64,000 bases of DNA from CALMKX01 sp036274895 (GTDB taxonomy: Bacteria; Acidobacteriota; Thermoanaerobaculia; Multivoradales; SZUA-115), in the NCBI GenBank assembly GCA_036274895.1, contig DASUEU010000069.1, positions 186,001 through 250,000 of the forward strand. Reading direction: 5' to 3'. The position numbers and the translations under genes were made by a program. Shown one piece after another: positions 15,947 to 24,689 of this stretch. The notes under the pieces were generated by a model. That model made no database searches. It was given only the letters and a program-made list of their open reading frames with translations, and was not told the origin of the DNA. Each line of letters opens with the position of its first letter. The first letter of the stretch is position 1.

Positions 15947-17371
15947 ATGGAGACTTTTCCGTATTGCAATGGCCTCGATGCCGAGCAGGGCGGGTATCTC
16001 TCTGTGGCCCTGCCGGAGCCTGAAATCGCACGGTGGTTCCACGATCGATTCTCTGGCGAGATTGGTCACCAGGAGCTCGATCGTCTGGACCGGCTCGGCA
16101 CCCAAAGCAAGGGAGCTTTCCCAGTTGTCTTTGGCATTGATGAGGGGGATCTGTCGCAGACCGGTTGGGCGGCGATCTTCCCTGAAGGGGTCGATCCGGC
16201 AGTGCGCGAAGCGCTCGGTCCACTTCTGGACCACCGTCGCGAGCAGGCCAGCAGTCGTTGGGAACAAGGTTATCGTGAGCTCACCGGAGCTACCAGCTAC
16301 CGTCCAGGCGAATCCGCCGAACATTTTCTGCGGCAATTCGGCGTAGGAATCGGCGATAGGGTCAATCCGAGGATGCTTCCTTACCACCTCCTGTTGGTCG
16401 GAGGGCCCGAGCACATTCCATACGAAGTCCAGCACGAACTCGGGATTTCCCATGCTGTGGGCCGTCTGGACTTGCCGTCTCCGGAGGCCTATGCGCGTTA
16501 TGCGGAGACGGTCCTGGCTGTGGAGAAGGGGACCACTCGTCGATCTCGACAGGCCGTCTTCTTCGGGCCTGCGAATCCAAACGATCAGGCTACAGAGCTG
16601 AGCTCTCGGAATCTGCTTAAACTCGCCGATGAGCTAGCGACTAAACCAGGACTACGCGAATGGGAGCTGACCACAGTGCTCGGGCCAGACGCGACGAGAG
16701 CACGCTTGATTGGTGAGTTGAGCGCCTCAAGTCGGCCCGCCTTGCTCATGGCCGCAGGGCACGGCGTCTCCTTTGCCAAGGACCTCGTCTCGCAGCGGGA
16801 GCTTCAGGGGGCCCTTGTCTGCCAGGACTGGCCAGGGCCTCTGGCGGCGCCCCTGATTCACCGAGAGCAATACTTCGCCGCCGAGGATCTCGCCCGCGAG
16901 ATCGATCTGCAGGGACTGGTCGTCTTCCTTTTCAACTGCTTCGGCCTGGGGACCCCTGACCGGGATGACTTCTACAGCCTTACTCCGTCAGCTTGGCGGG
17001 CCGCTGAAATGCCCTTCACTGCCCGCCTCCCTCAACGACTGCTGCAGCAGGGCGCGCTCGCCGTTCTTGGTCATGTGGACCGCGCCTGGAGGACCTCGTT
17101 TCTGACCTCGGGCTCCGGGAGGGCCGAGGATCCCTCGCTCTTCACCGAGTGCCTCCATCCCTTGATGGCCGGAAAACCGGCAGGCTTCTCCCGGGAGTCG
17201 TTCGCCGCGAGATGGACAGGGCTTAGCGCCTTGATCACGGGCCGCCTCCAAGCCGAAAGACGAGGCGAGCCGGTCGATCTCCGGGATTACTCGCGTCTCG
17301 GTCTGCCCGCGATCGATGCGAGGAATTACGTCCTCCTGGGTGACCCGGCGACCCGGCTGGTGGTGAGCTGA
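15947..17371 (+). CDS. C25/caspase-fold peptidase, paralog of the gene at 62376
   Basis: ATG 15947 follows AAAGAGGG. The 474-residue product has a conserved N-terminus (NGLDAEQGGYL) shared with the 62376 product. A middle domain follows (LLLVGGPEHIPYE, about 148-160), then a caspase/gingipain-like catalytic region with the likely dyad H272 (AAGHGVSF) and C331 (FLFNCFGLGT). The C-terminal ARNYVLLGDPATRLV segment resembles the end of peptidase C25 and CHAT domains. There is no signal peptide, so it should act in the cytoplasm as a cysteine protease of unknown substrate. A CHAT gene follows after 19 bases, which suggests a two-protease operon. Confidence 0.75.
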   Translation: METFPYCNGLDAEQGGYLSVALPEPEIARWFHDRFSGEIGHQELDRLDRLGTQSKGAFPVVFGIDEGDLSQTGWAAIFPEGVDPAVREALGPLLDHRREQASSRWEQGYRELTGATSYRPGESAEHFLRQFGVGIGDRVNPRMLPYHLLLVGGPEHIPYEVQHELGISHAVGRLDLPSPEAYARYAETVLAVEKGTTRRSRQAVFFGPANPNDQATELSSRNLLKLADELATKPGLREWELTTVLGPDATRARLIGELSASSRPALLMAAGHGVSFAKDLVSQRELQGALVCQDWPGPLAAPLIHREQYFAAEDLAREIDLQGLVVFLFNCFGLGTPDRDDFYSLTPSAWRAAEMPFTARLPQRLLQQGALAVLGHVDRAWRTSFLTSGSGRAEDPSLFTECLHPLMAGKPAGFSRESFAARWTGLSALITGRLQAERRGEPVDLRDYSRLGLPAIDARNYVLLGDPATRLVVS

Positions 17372-17390
17372 GCTCCCGCTGAGATCGGAC

Positions 17391-20300
17391 ATGCGAATCG
17401 CGGGTTTCTTGTCGCGCCTGGCGGGAGCCCTCCCGGCATACCTGAGGCACGCCAAAATCAAGATTTTTCTGAAAGCGGTCATCGGGCTTCGATTCAAAGG
17501 TCGGATCGACGCCGCTTTGTCGCTGTTTGCGAAAGACCTAGGCATCTCGGAGAACGAGATGCGGGAAGGCGCTGCTCTTCGCGATCGATTGGGCCGTCGC
17601 CTGTCGCGGCTGAGAGATGGAGATGCAATCCATTACATGCATTGGTTGAGCACCTGTCTCCGCCTTGCCGACGAGAGCTACCTTGCCTGCCGGGTGTTCG
17701 AGGATGACGCTGGGATCGAGCGGGAGGATTATGGGGAATTCCGCCGGCTCAGCGAGAAGCTTGCGGCCCGTTTGCAGCCGCTGGGCGAGGCCGACCGCAC
17801 GCTCTATATCATCGCCTACTGCGATATGCTCGATTGGTCGGACAGCCCTGATCATGAGTGGGCGGTGATCGCGGCGTTCCTCGGATTATCGGACCTGCAC
17901 GAAGGAAGCCGTGAGCTGTCAGCCCGCCTGGATATCTTCCTCGCGGGGAACGTCGAGCCTCTGCACAAGTTCTTGATCCTCGGTCATCTCGCCAGCGCCC
18001 TTGCTTCTCTAGGCCAGCAGGAGCTCGCAACCATGGTCGAGGCTAAGCTCAGTGAAGGGGTGAGTCTACACCATGCATTCGTAGGTTTGGACGCGGTCGC
18101 TTCGGTAGTGGATGAAGCGCGTTTCAAGAATATGGAGGCGTTTGCCTTATACAGTAGGGGAAGCTTCGAGGAGGCGCTCGCGACCATCGAGAGCTGGGCA
18201 TCCATCGAAGCCGACGATTACCGTCAACCGCTCGTCGTCATCGAAAAAGTGGGTGCGGCGTGTGCCGGCACGACTCCGGAAACTCTGGTTGATTTCATTT
18301 GCCTGATCCTTCTATGCTTGGCCGCAACCGGCCAGTTGAAGCCCTGCGCAGAGTTGCTGAAGACGGCGCTCGGAATCACTGACGGCGATCACCCGGTAAG
18401 AAATTTTAGCCACGCTTTCGCGGGGCCCTTTCGGCTTCCGGGAACAACAGTCACTTGGAATTCCACGGTCCTGGTCGTGCTTGCCGAGTTGAGAGAAAGT
18501 GGGTTGCACCAGGATGCGGCTGTCATCGTCGACGCCTACCTTCCCGGCCTCTACCTTCAGGTGGCAGAAGGAAGGCTGGAAGGCGGAGCAATTCTCTGTG
18601 TCATGCTCGAATATTGGCTGGAATATTGGGGCGAGTCTAGGGAAAAGGCTCCGTGGGATTTCTGCTGGATTTTCATGGAGAAGATGAGAATCGTCATCTC
18701 AGACTATGGAGAGACGTTGAAGGATCGAGAGAGCTTTCTGCAGGCCATAGAAGGAACGCGGCGCCAGATCCTGCGAGTCGCCATGCTCTGGGCAAAGAGC
18801 GAGGAAGATGCGAAGGAGAAGAGCACGAGGCGGATCGAAGCCTTGTGCTGGGATCTCGAGCTGTCCCAGCGTCTCGCCGTCGAGCGGCTTCGCCTGGTGC
18901 AAATCGCTGCGGAGGAGGGTGAAACGGTGCTGCCGGTCCAAGGCTATCCGTGGCCGCAGGATTCCATGTCGGAGCGCGTGACAGGACGGTATCTCCCTCC
19001 TCCAGGGCCGCGTCCAGCTGGCATTCTGGGACATTCGAAGACGAGCGATCGGCACGAGCCCACTGGCCGTGAAGGCAACATCCTGCGCGACTGCTTTCCT
19101 CAACTCGCGGCCCGGCTGGACGAGGTGACACGTGCGGGAGTCACTGAAGGAGACGTCATCAGGCTCCTTGGTGATGACGGGTTGCTGCTCCGCGCTTCTT
19201 TCGGCCAGGATGGTTCTCTGTTCTGGATGGCAGTGGGGACTCGCAGGGGCAAGCTCGAGATCCTCGAGAGCTCTGCGGGAACAGCGGGTGATCTCTGGCG
19301 GCTGCGATGGGCGATCGCGCGTCATGATGCTGCCATGGGCTTGGTGCATTGGCTGACGGGGAACGGCCGCATCCACCGGTTCATCGGTCCGGAGGCCGTG
19401 AACAGCCTAGTTGCTCTGACCGAGTCCGCTTCCGGAGGGCTGACGGGTTCTGCGCTAGACGCCAGGCGCGAGGAGATCGAAGCCCGTCTTGCCGCCAAGG
19501 CGGGTTCGGAGCAGGTTTGGGCCAGGCATTGGTTTCGCCTCGCCACGGCTCCCTTGATCCCCGGCCGGGACGCGCGATGGGACAGAGATTCCGCCTTTCA
19601 ACTCGGTTCGATCAGCGACACTCTGCGACAGATCCAATCAGAGGACGGTGATTGGCGATGGCTCGATGGGATAACCCAGAGGCTGCTTGAGGAGGCTAGC
19701 GACACCTGGAAGCTGGACCGGCTTCTTCCCTGGCTCACAGCGGAGACCGTGCTCCTGTACCAAGTCGACGACGTTCTTCACGGCCTGCCAATCGCATACC
19801 TGCCCGTAGGGGGCGCGCCTCTGTTCGAGCGCGCTCGGTCAGTGCGGATCTCTCTTGCTCCTCTGCTCGACATGGCGCTCGAAGCCCTGGAGGACGAGAT
19901 CGAGGCAGGTCGGACCGCCGAGCCCAGGCTTCTCTGTTTGTCCGGAGTTCAGGAAGGCGACCCCGCTCTGGAGGGCGTCAAATGGCTCCATTGGGGTCAC
20001 TGTGAGCTGGCGAGCAAGTTCCATCTCACTTGTCTCTGTGGTGCCGAGGCACCCACCGGCTCCGTGGCCGCTTTGCGCGGAGCACTGCAGCATCATGACT
20101 GGTTTGCTGCCGCTACCCTCTGCGGTCACGGCGACCCTGAACGCGCAGGTCTCGCGCTTCCTCTCGACGACGAGAACGCCCTGCGGACGCTGTGGAAAGG
20201 CGAAGGGTGCGACCTCTCGGGCGTGGACCTGCTGATCCTGGTGAGCTGCTCGATCGGACGAGCCGAGAACACGCGCCAGTTGGACGTGGAAGGCTTCTGC

Positions 20301-20573
20301 GTTCAACTGGCGGCCCATCGCGCCAAGTCCATTCTCGCTTGCCGCTGGCCGGTGGATGCGATCGAGGCCGCAACTTTCGCGAACGAGGTTCTCGCCCAAT
20401 ATCTCCTACTCCTGGAAGAGCGGCGCAATCCAGGTTCCCGAAGCGCTAGGGGCCTTCGGGCGCGCGCATTTGGAGCCGCGAGATCCGAGTTTGCCAAGCC
20501 CGCGAACGGACGGGACCGCCCCCGGGTTGGGCTCAATACAGCAGCGGCCTTCGAAATGTACGGTTTGGGTTAG
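17391..20573 (+). CDS. Large CHAT-domain protease with helical sensor region
   Basis: ATG 17391 starts a 1060-residue product. About 600 residues of alpha-helical, TPR-like repeats come first, then a middle domain. The C-terminal CHAT domain has the expected catalytic His at 913 (LCGHGDPE) and Cys at 953 (LVSCSIGRAE), with the surrounding segment on Gly-Leu-rich strands and a later CRWPVD block. CHAT proteases are caspase relatives that cleave specific partners after activation, as in gasdermin and CRISPR-linked Craspase systems. It lies downstream of the C25-like peptidase. Base composition is slightly more AT-rich than the flanking GTPase operons, suggesting separate acquisition. Confidence 0.82.
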   Translation: MRIAGFLSRLAGALPAYLRHAKIKIFLKAVIGLRFKGRIDAALSLFAKDLGISENEMREGAALRDRLGRRLSRLRDGDAIHYMHWLSTCLRLADESYLACRVFEDDAGIEREDYGEFRRLSEKLAARLQPLGEADRTLYIIAYCDMLDWSDSPDHEWAVIAAFLGLSDLHEGSRELSARLDIFLAGNVEPLHKFLILGHLASALASLGQQELATMVEAKLSEGVSLHHAFVGLDAVASVVDEARFKNMEAFALYSRGSFEEALATIESWASIEADDYRQPLVVIEKVGAACAGTTPETLVDFICLILLCLAATGQLKPCAELLKTALGITDGDHPVRNFSHAFAGPFRLPGTTVTWNSTVLVVLAELRESGLHQDAAVIVDAYLPGLYLQVAEGRLEGGAILCVMLEYWLEYWGESREKAPWDFCWIFMEKMRIVISDYGETLKDRESFLQAIEGTRRQILRVAMLWAKSEEDAKEKSTRRIEALCWDLELSQRLAVERLRLVQIAAEEGETVLPVQGYPWPQDSMSERVTGRYLPPPGPRPAGILGHSKTSDRHEPTGREGNILRDCFPQLAARLDEVTRAGVTEGDVIRLLGDDGLLLRASFGQDGSLFWMAVGTRRGKLEILESSAGTAGDLWRLRWAIARHDAAMGLVHWLTGNGRIHRFIGPEAVNSLVALTESASGGLTGSALDARREEIEARLAAKAGSEQVWARHWFRLATAPLIPGRDARWDRDSAFQLGSISDTLRQIQSEDGDWRWLDGITQRLLEEASDTWKLDRLLPWLTAETVLLYQVDDVLHGLPIAYLPVGGAPLFERARSVRISLAPLLDMALEALEDEIEAGRTAEPRLLCLSGVQEGDPALEGVKWLHWGHCELASKFHLTCLCGAEAPTGSVAALRGALQHHDWFAAATLCGHGDPERAGLALPLDDENALRTLWKGEGCDLSGVDLLILVSCSIGRAENTRQLDVEGFCVQLAAHRAKSILACRWPVDAIEAATFANEVLAQYLLLLEERRNPGSRSARGLRARAFGAARSEFAKPANGRDRPRVGLNTAAAFEMYGLG

Positions 20574-20689
20574 GCGGCGGAGATCAAATCGGCAGCCTGA
20601 CTACATCCGCAGTCCCCCTACTTCGGCGGCTCCTTCGTCTTTCCGCTGGAGCTTTGTCGGTGCCCGGTGCGGCTCTTTTCAAAGCAGGA

Positions 20690-21331
20690 TCAACAAATCT
20701 CGGCCTCCAGCAACCGTTCAACTGCCTCAGCGGTCTTCCGGCTTTGCAGGCCCGAGATCACCGGCAGCCCTTCACCCCGGATGGTTATAGTCAGGCCGAC
20801 CCGCTGTTGGTCCCGGCTCAGGTCCTCATCGCAATAGCGGTCAGTAAGGCAGAGGATGCGCTGGTTGCTCGATCCCCGCCAGCGGAGTCCCGGTTCAGCC
20901 TGATGAGGCAGGAAGGGGCCGTCGACCAGGATGTCCGCCAAGCCGAGCAGGGCTGCGGCCTCCTCGTTGCCCGGCCGGTGGAACCAGGCGAGGGGATGAC
21001 CGCTGTACAGCATGACCGAGAAACCTAGGGCACGCACGTCCTCGAGGAAAGGCCGCAGCGCCACTGCCTGGTCGGTCGGCTCGCCTCCCAGAAGGGTGAT
21101 CCCCTCCGCCGGGCCGAAGGTACCGGCCGCCACCTGTCCCGCGACCACGCGAAGCTCCGTCAGGCTGGCCGGCCTGCCCCCTCGAGGATCGAGGTAGTGG
21201 GGGTTCAGGCACTGGTCGGTGCAGGGGCGCGCGCACCCCTGAAGGAACAGCAGCCAGCGCAGTCCCGGGCCGCTGTCCCGGGCGAGCAAGGGGGGGCGGA
21301 GGGAGCCGGCGATGCGCAGCCCGTCGCTCAT
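20690..21331 (-). CDS. Radical-SAM activase-like protein with CX3CX3C motif
   Basis: The 213-residue product resembles the small 4Fe-4S activating enzymes (NrdG type). After an N-terminal strand comes LFLQGCARPCTDQCLNP with C33, C37 and C41, then GGEP (82-85) for SAM binding. The spacing is CX3CX3C rather than the usual CX3CX2C, and the codons confirm this. ATG 21331 overlaps the stop of the AAA+ gene, so it is the last gene of the 14-gene operon. It may activate a glycyl-radical or modify a protein of the operon. No glycyl-radical enzyme is nearby, so the target is unknown. Confidence 0.75.
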   Translation of the reverse strand: MSDGLRIAGSLRPPLLARDSGPGLRWLLFLQGCARPCTDQCLNPHYLDPRGGRPASLTELRVVAGQVAAGTFGPAEGITLLGGEPTDQAVALRPFLEDVRALGFSVMLYSGHPLAWFHRPGNEEAAALLGLADILVDGPFLPHQAEPGLRWRGSSNQRILCLTDRYCDEDLSRDQQRVGLTITIRGEGLPVISGLQSRKTAEAVERLLEAEIC

Positions 21332-23391
21332 GGCAGGGCCTCCCGCAGGTATTCCGTGACGTCGAGGAGAGAGGGGCAGCGGACCGGCGTGATTCCGGCC
21401 TGCTCCAAAGCGTCCGCGGCGCTCTTCATCACCTCTCCCAGCTCTTTCTGGATGGTGTCCGGGCTCCGGCCCTGGATCCTCAGGCGCGTCAGCTCACGGG
21501 TGAGGTCTTCACAGGTGCAGATGGCGACTCCGCCCAGAGCCTTCTCCATGGCGCGGGGGAGGTACCACTGGGCGAAGCGGATGGCGCCCGCTTCGTCCAG
21601 GGCCTTCATCTCATGGGACGAAAAGCGCCGAGTGATCGCCGCACGATCCTCCGGCTTCACGCCGGGAGGCGGGAAGCTCGGAAGATTGGCCGTCAGGACG
21701 AAAATGGTGTTCCAGAGGGAGATAGGACGGTTTTGGGTGAGGCTCGGGTTCATGGGGGTGTACTTCCGGTCGTGGACGATGCCAAAGAGCACCTGCATGC
21801 TGCTGCCGAAGTCGCCGGGCACGATCTTGTTGGCCTCGTCCAGCACCACGACTGTGAATCCCTGGGTCATCTGCAAGTGTAAACCTACGCTGGTGAGGCG
21901 GTCGCCGTCGCGATAGCCCGGAGGCGCACCGAAGAAGTAGGCACGAAAGTTGACAGGATCGCCATTCCCCCCGCCACCGGCTTCCTGGCAGAGCACGGCG
22001 AGGGGACCACGGCCGAAGAGGAGATCGCCGAGCACCATACCCAGATGGGACTTGCCGATTCCTCCTCCTCCCCACAGGAAGATAGTGCTGGCCTTGAGCC
22101 ACCGCTTTTCGACCACGGAGTGGAAGTCCCGAGGATCGGAGATGCTGCGCGCCCGGTCCTGCATGAACTCGATGGTGTCCAGGAGCTCGATCAGAGCGGC
22201 GTTCTCCCGGGCACCGAAGTACTCGCGGTCCAGGGCGCGGCGCAGCACCGGCAGCTCGATGCGGGACCAGAACTCACGGTCGATGAGGTCGTGGGGCTCC
22301 GGCCGGGGAGGCGGCAGCGGGCGGGCCGCGGCGAAGCGGAGCCGCGCCATTTCCCCCGAAGGGGTCTCGCCACGCAGCAGGCTCCGGAGGTTACGGTTGG
22401 AATAGCTTCGCTTCCCTTGCGGCGAGTCGCCCAGGGTCCCATCCTGTGCCTCGAAGCCCCGGTCGCCGATGAAGAGGCGCTCCCCCCAGGGGAAGGGGCC
22501 GCAGGGGTACTCCACGCGGATCAGGTTGCGTCCGTGATAGAAGCTCACGGGCCACTCGCCGTTGTAGTTGTTGGGCCGCCGCGGCAGTCCCGCGCCGAGG
22601 AAGGCGTCGACCCGGTTGCGGTTGCGGCTGTAGATCACCACGTCGAGGCGGCCTCCCCGCTCGCTCTGGGCATCGATCCAGGCAGGGAACCAGCTCATCT
22701 GCCGGATTCCCTCCTCCGAGATGTCGTGGTGGTCCGCGGGGGCGGATTCCGGTGTGGCGTAGTCGAGGACGGAGATCTCGAGGAGCAGCAACGTCCGGTG
22801 CGGCCGCTCCTGGAGCGCCTCGATGATCCGCTTCAGCTCCTGATGGCGGTCGGGGAACTTCCTGCCCTGCTCCGTGCAGGTGATCTGGAGCGGAAATTCG
22901 GCAGCGGTTCCGGTGCCGGAGGGCCGCTGTCCGAGATCGCTCCAGCGCTCGGCGCGGGAGCTTCTGCCCTTGCCCAGGGGATCGGGTCTCCCGCCGTCGG
23001 TAGACCGGTCCGCCGGCGGTGCATCGGTCTGGGCCGGCTTGCGGTACCACCAAGTGGCCCACTCGCCCCCCCGCTCGGTCACGCCGCCAGGCAGGGAGAG
23101 GCGGAGGATCTCCTCCCCAGGCTTGTCGAGATTGGCCTCGTTCCACTTGCGGCTGGCGCTGACCACCACGATCTCGTCGTAGCGCCGACCGCCGCCATCG
23201 GGTAGATCGCCGCCGAGAACGAGCAGCAGAGCCTCCAGGAACGAGACCGCCGGCGCCCGCGTGACACCGGCGTAAAAATGGTGGACCGGCGGCGTGCCGG
23301 CTGGCACGGCGGCGACCACGGCGCCATGCCCCTGGCAGGCCTGGAGCAGGCTGGCGATCTCCGGCCGGTACGGCGGGTGCTCCGTGCTCAT
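21328..23391 (-). CDS. ClpB-D2-like AAA+ ATPase with degenerate N-terminal half
   Basis: ATG 23391 overlaps the upstream stop by 4 bases; the product has 687 residues. The C-terminal half is a AAA+ domain: Walker A GGGGIGKS (441-448), Walker B VVVLDEA (514-520) and sensor-1-like FVLTANL (564-570). The segment GAPPGYRDGDRLT (488-500) matches the pore-loop region of ClpA/B D2 domains, with the aromatic Tyr kept. The N-terminal half has strand patterns (EIVVVSAS, RTLLLLEIS, LDVVIYSR) like a P-loop fold without Walker A. It is probably a hexameric remodelling ATPase serving the GTPase/GAP1 complex, in the place MoxR holds in related systems. Confidence 0.78.
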   Translation of the reverse strand: MSTEHPPYRPEIASLLQACQGHGAVVAAVPAGTPPVHHFYAGVTRAPAVSFLEALLLVLGGDLPDGGGRRYDEIVVVSASRKWNEANLDKPGEEILRLSLPGGVTERGGEWATWWYRKPAQTDAPPADRSTDGGRPDPLGKGRSSRAERWSDLGQRPSGTGTAAEFPLQITCTEQGRKFPDRHQELKRIIEALQERPHRTLLLLEISVLDYATPESAPADHHDISEEGIRQMSWFPAWIDAQSERGGRLDVVIYSRNRNRVDAFLGAGLPRRPNNYNGEWPVSFYHGRNLIRVEYPCGPFPWGERLFIGDRGFEAQDGTLGDSPQGKRSYSNRNLRSLLRGETPSGEMARLRFAAARPLPPPRPEPHDLIDREFWSRIELPVLRRALDREYFGARENAALIELLDTIEFMQDRARSISDPRDFHSVVEKRWLKASTIFLWGGGGIGKSHLGMVLGDLLFGRGPLAVLCQEAGGGGNGDPVNFRAYFFGAPPGYRDGDRLTSVGLHLQMTQGFTVVVLDEANKIVPGDFGSSMQVLFGIVHDRKYTPMNPSLTQNRPISLWNTIFVLTANLPSFPPPGVKPEDRAAITRRFSSHEMKALDEAGAIRFAQWYLPRAMEKALGGVAICTCEDLTRELTRLRIQGRSPDTIQKELGEVMKSAADALEQAGITPVRCPSLLDVTEYLREALP

Positions 23392-24689
23392 CGCGTCCTC
23401 CCGGGCTCTTCCCGGGTCCGCTCCGCATTGCCGGCGGCGCGGGCCGCCCCGGTCTCCGCGGCGATGTCCAACCGGGGCTTCTCCTGCATCGCCATCAGCT
23501 CGGGCAGACGCTCGGCGAGGCGGCTGGCCGAACGGGCGCAGCTCGCCTGGTCCGTGTGCTCGTAGTGGTGGATGCGCAGCGAGCCGTCGAGCGCCACGGA
23601 GCAGTCGATCTTCTCGCCCTGCGCCGTGCGCAGGTGGACCTCCACAGGCTGTAATCCCAGCGCGCCGGGCCGGACCTCCTGGATGGAGACCTCCTCGCCC
23701 AAGGCGGTGCGCAGCTTGTCCGCCAAGTGGTTGCGCACCAGGTCGAGACGGGCCTCATCGAGGCGGTCGAAGTCCCGGACCTGGGTGACCAGGTCGGCGA
23801 CGCGCACGCCTACCACGTCGATCGCATGCCCGATCCCGTCGAACCGTACCTCGTGGTCCTCGTAGCGCTGGACGCTGTCGATCCGCGTCAGCAAGCTGTC
23901 GAGCTCGCGGCGCAGCGGCTGGTCAAGGGCCGCGCTCCCTTCGCCCACCAGGTCGCGGCGGTCGTCGTCCGAGAACGCAAGGGACTGCAGCAAGCTCTGG
24001 GTCTCGGCGCGATAGACCTCGCGCAGGCTGCGCAGCCGCGATTCCCGCCAGATCGCCTCGGACTCCAGAGCGCGAGCTTGGTCGTGGGCCCGGCGGGCGA
24101 GCTCGAGCCCCTCCAGCCGGTCGGCGCTGCGCGCCCGCTCCAGCAGGGAACGCAGCGGCGCGTCGTCGAGCCCCAGGTTCTCGAGGCGCTTGCCGCCGCC
24201 AGCGCGGTCGAGGAGGTCGCCGGTCTGCCGCAGGAGCTGCTCCCGCCGTGCCCGAGCCCGCGATTCGTCGCGGGCGTCGGCGGCCAGCTCGCTCTGCAAG
24301 GCTTTGGCGGTTGCGTCGGCCTCGGCCCGGCGGAGCTCCTCCAGAGCCCTAACCTTCTTCTCCAGACGGGCTCCGGCCGCGTCCAGGTCGCGCAACAGCG
24401 TGGTCTCGGCCCCTTCGACCTCGGCAAAGGCGCTGTCCATGCGGCGGACGTGCTCGCCGAGCTCTTGCCGCCGCTCGGCCGCCTCGGCGCGGACCTGCCG
24501 CCCCAGCCGTTCGACGGCGTGCCGCCGGGCCTGGGCCTCGGCGAGTGCGCTCTCGATGCGCGAGGTGTCGGCCGCCGGGATCTCCAGGCGGTCGACGAGA
24601 TGCCGCAGTCGGTTGTCGCGATGACGGGAGAGTGCCCCCTGATACTCCGAGTAGGAGTGGTAGACGCGCCCTTCGACGCTCCAGCTCAT
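23388..24689 (-). CDS. Coiled-coil protein with small C-terminal domain
   Basis: The start is ATG 24689 with AAGGAGG upstream, giving 433 residues. After a short conserved-looking N-terminus (MSWSVEGRVYHSYSEY) the protein is a long charged coiled coil (about 25-330, rich in A, R, E and L). The C-terminal ~100 residues form a compact domain, where ALDGSLRIHHYEHTDQASC recalls the small DUF2997 proteins found with AAA ATPases; that likeness is tentative. Both ends overlap neighbours by 4 bases. It is a candidate substrate or scaffold for the adjacent AAA+ ATPase. Confidence 0.6.
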   Translation of the reverse strand: MSWSVEGRVYHSYSEYQGALSRHRDNRLRHLVDRLEIPAADTSRIESALAEAQARRHAVERLGRQVRAEAAERRQELGEHVRRMDSAFAEVEGAETTLLRDLDAAGARLEKKVRALEELRRAEADATAKALQSELAADARDESRARARREQLLRQTGDLLDRAGGGKRLENLGLDDAPLRSLLERARSADRLEGLELARRAHDQARALESEAIWRESRLRSLREVYRAETQSLLQSLAFSDDDRRDLVGEGSAALDQPLRRELDSLLTRIDSVQRYEDHEVRFDGIGHAIDVVGVRVADLVTQVRDFDRLDEARLDLVRNHLADKLRTALGEEVSIQEVRPGALGLQPVEVHLRTAQGEKIDCSVALDGSLRIHHYEHTDQASCARSASRLAERLPELMAMQEKPRLDIAAETGAARAAGNAERTREEPGRTR

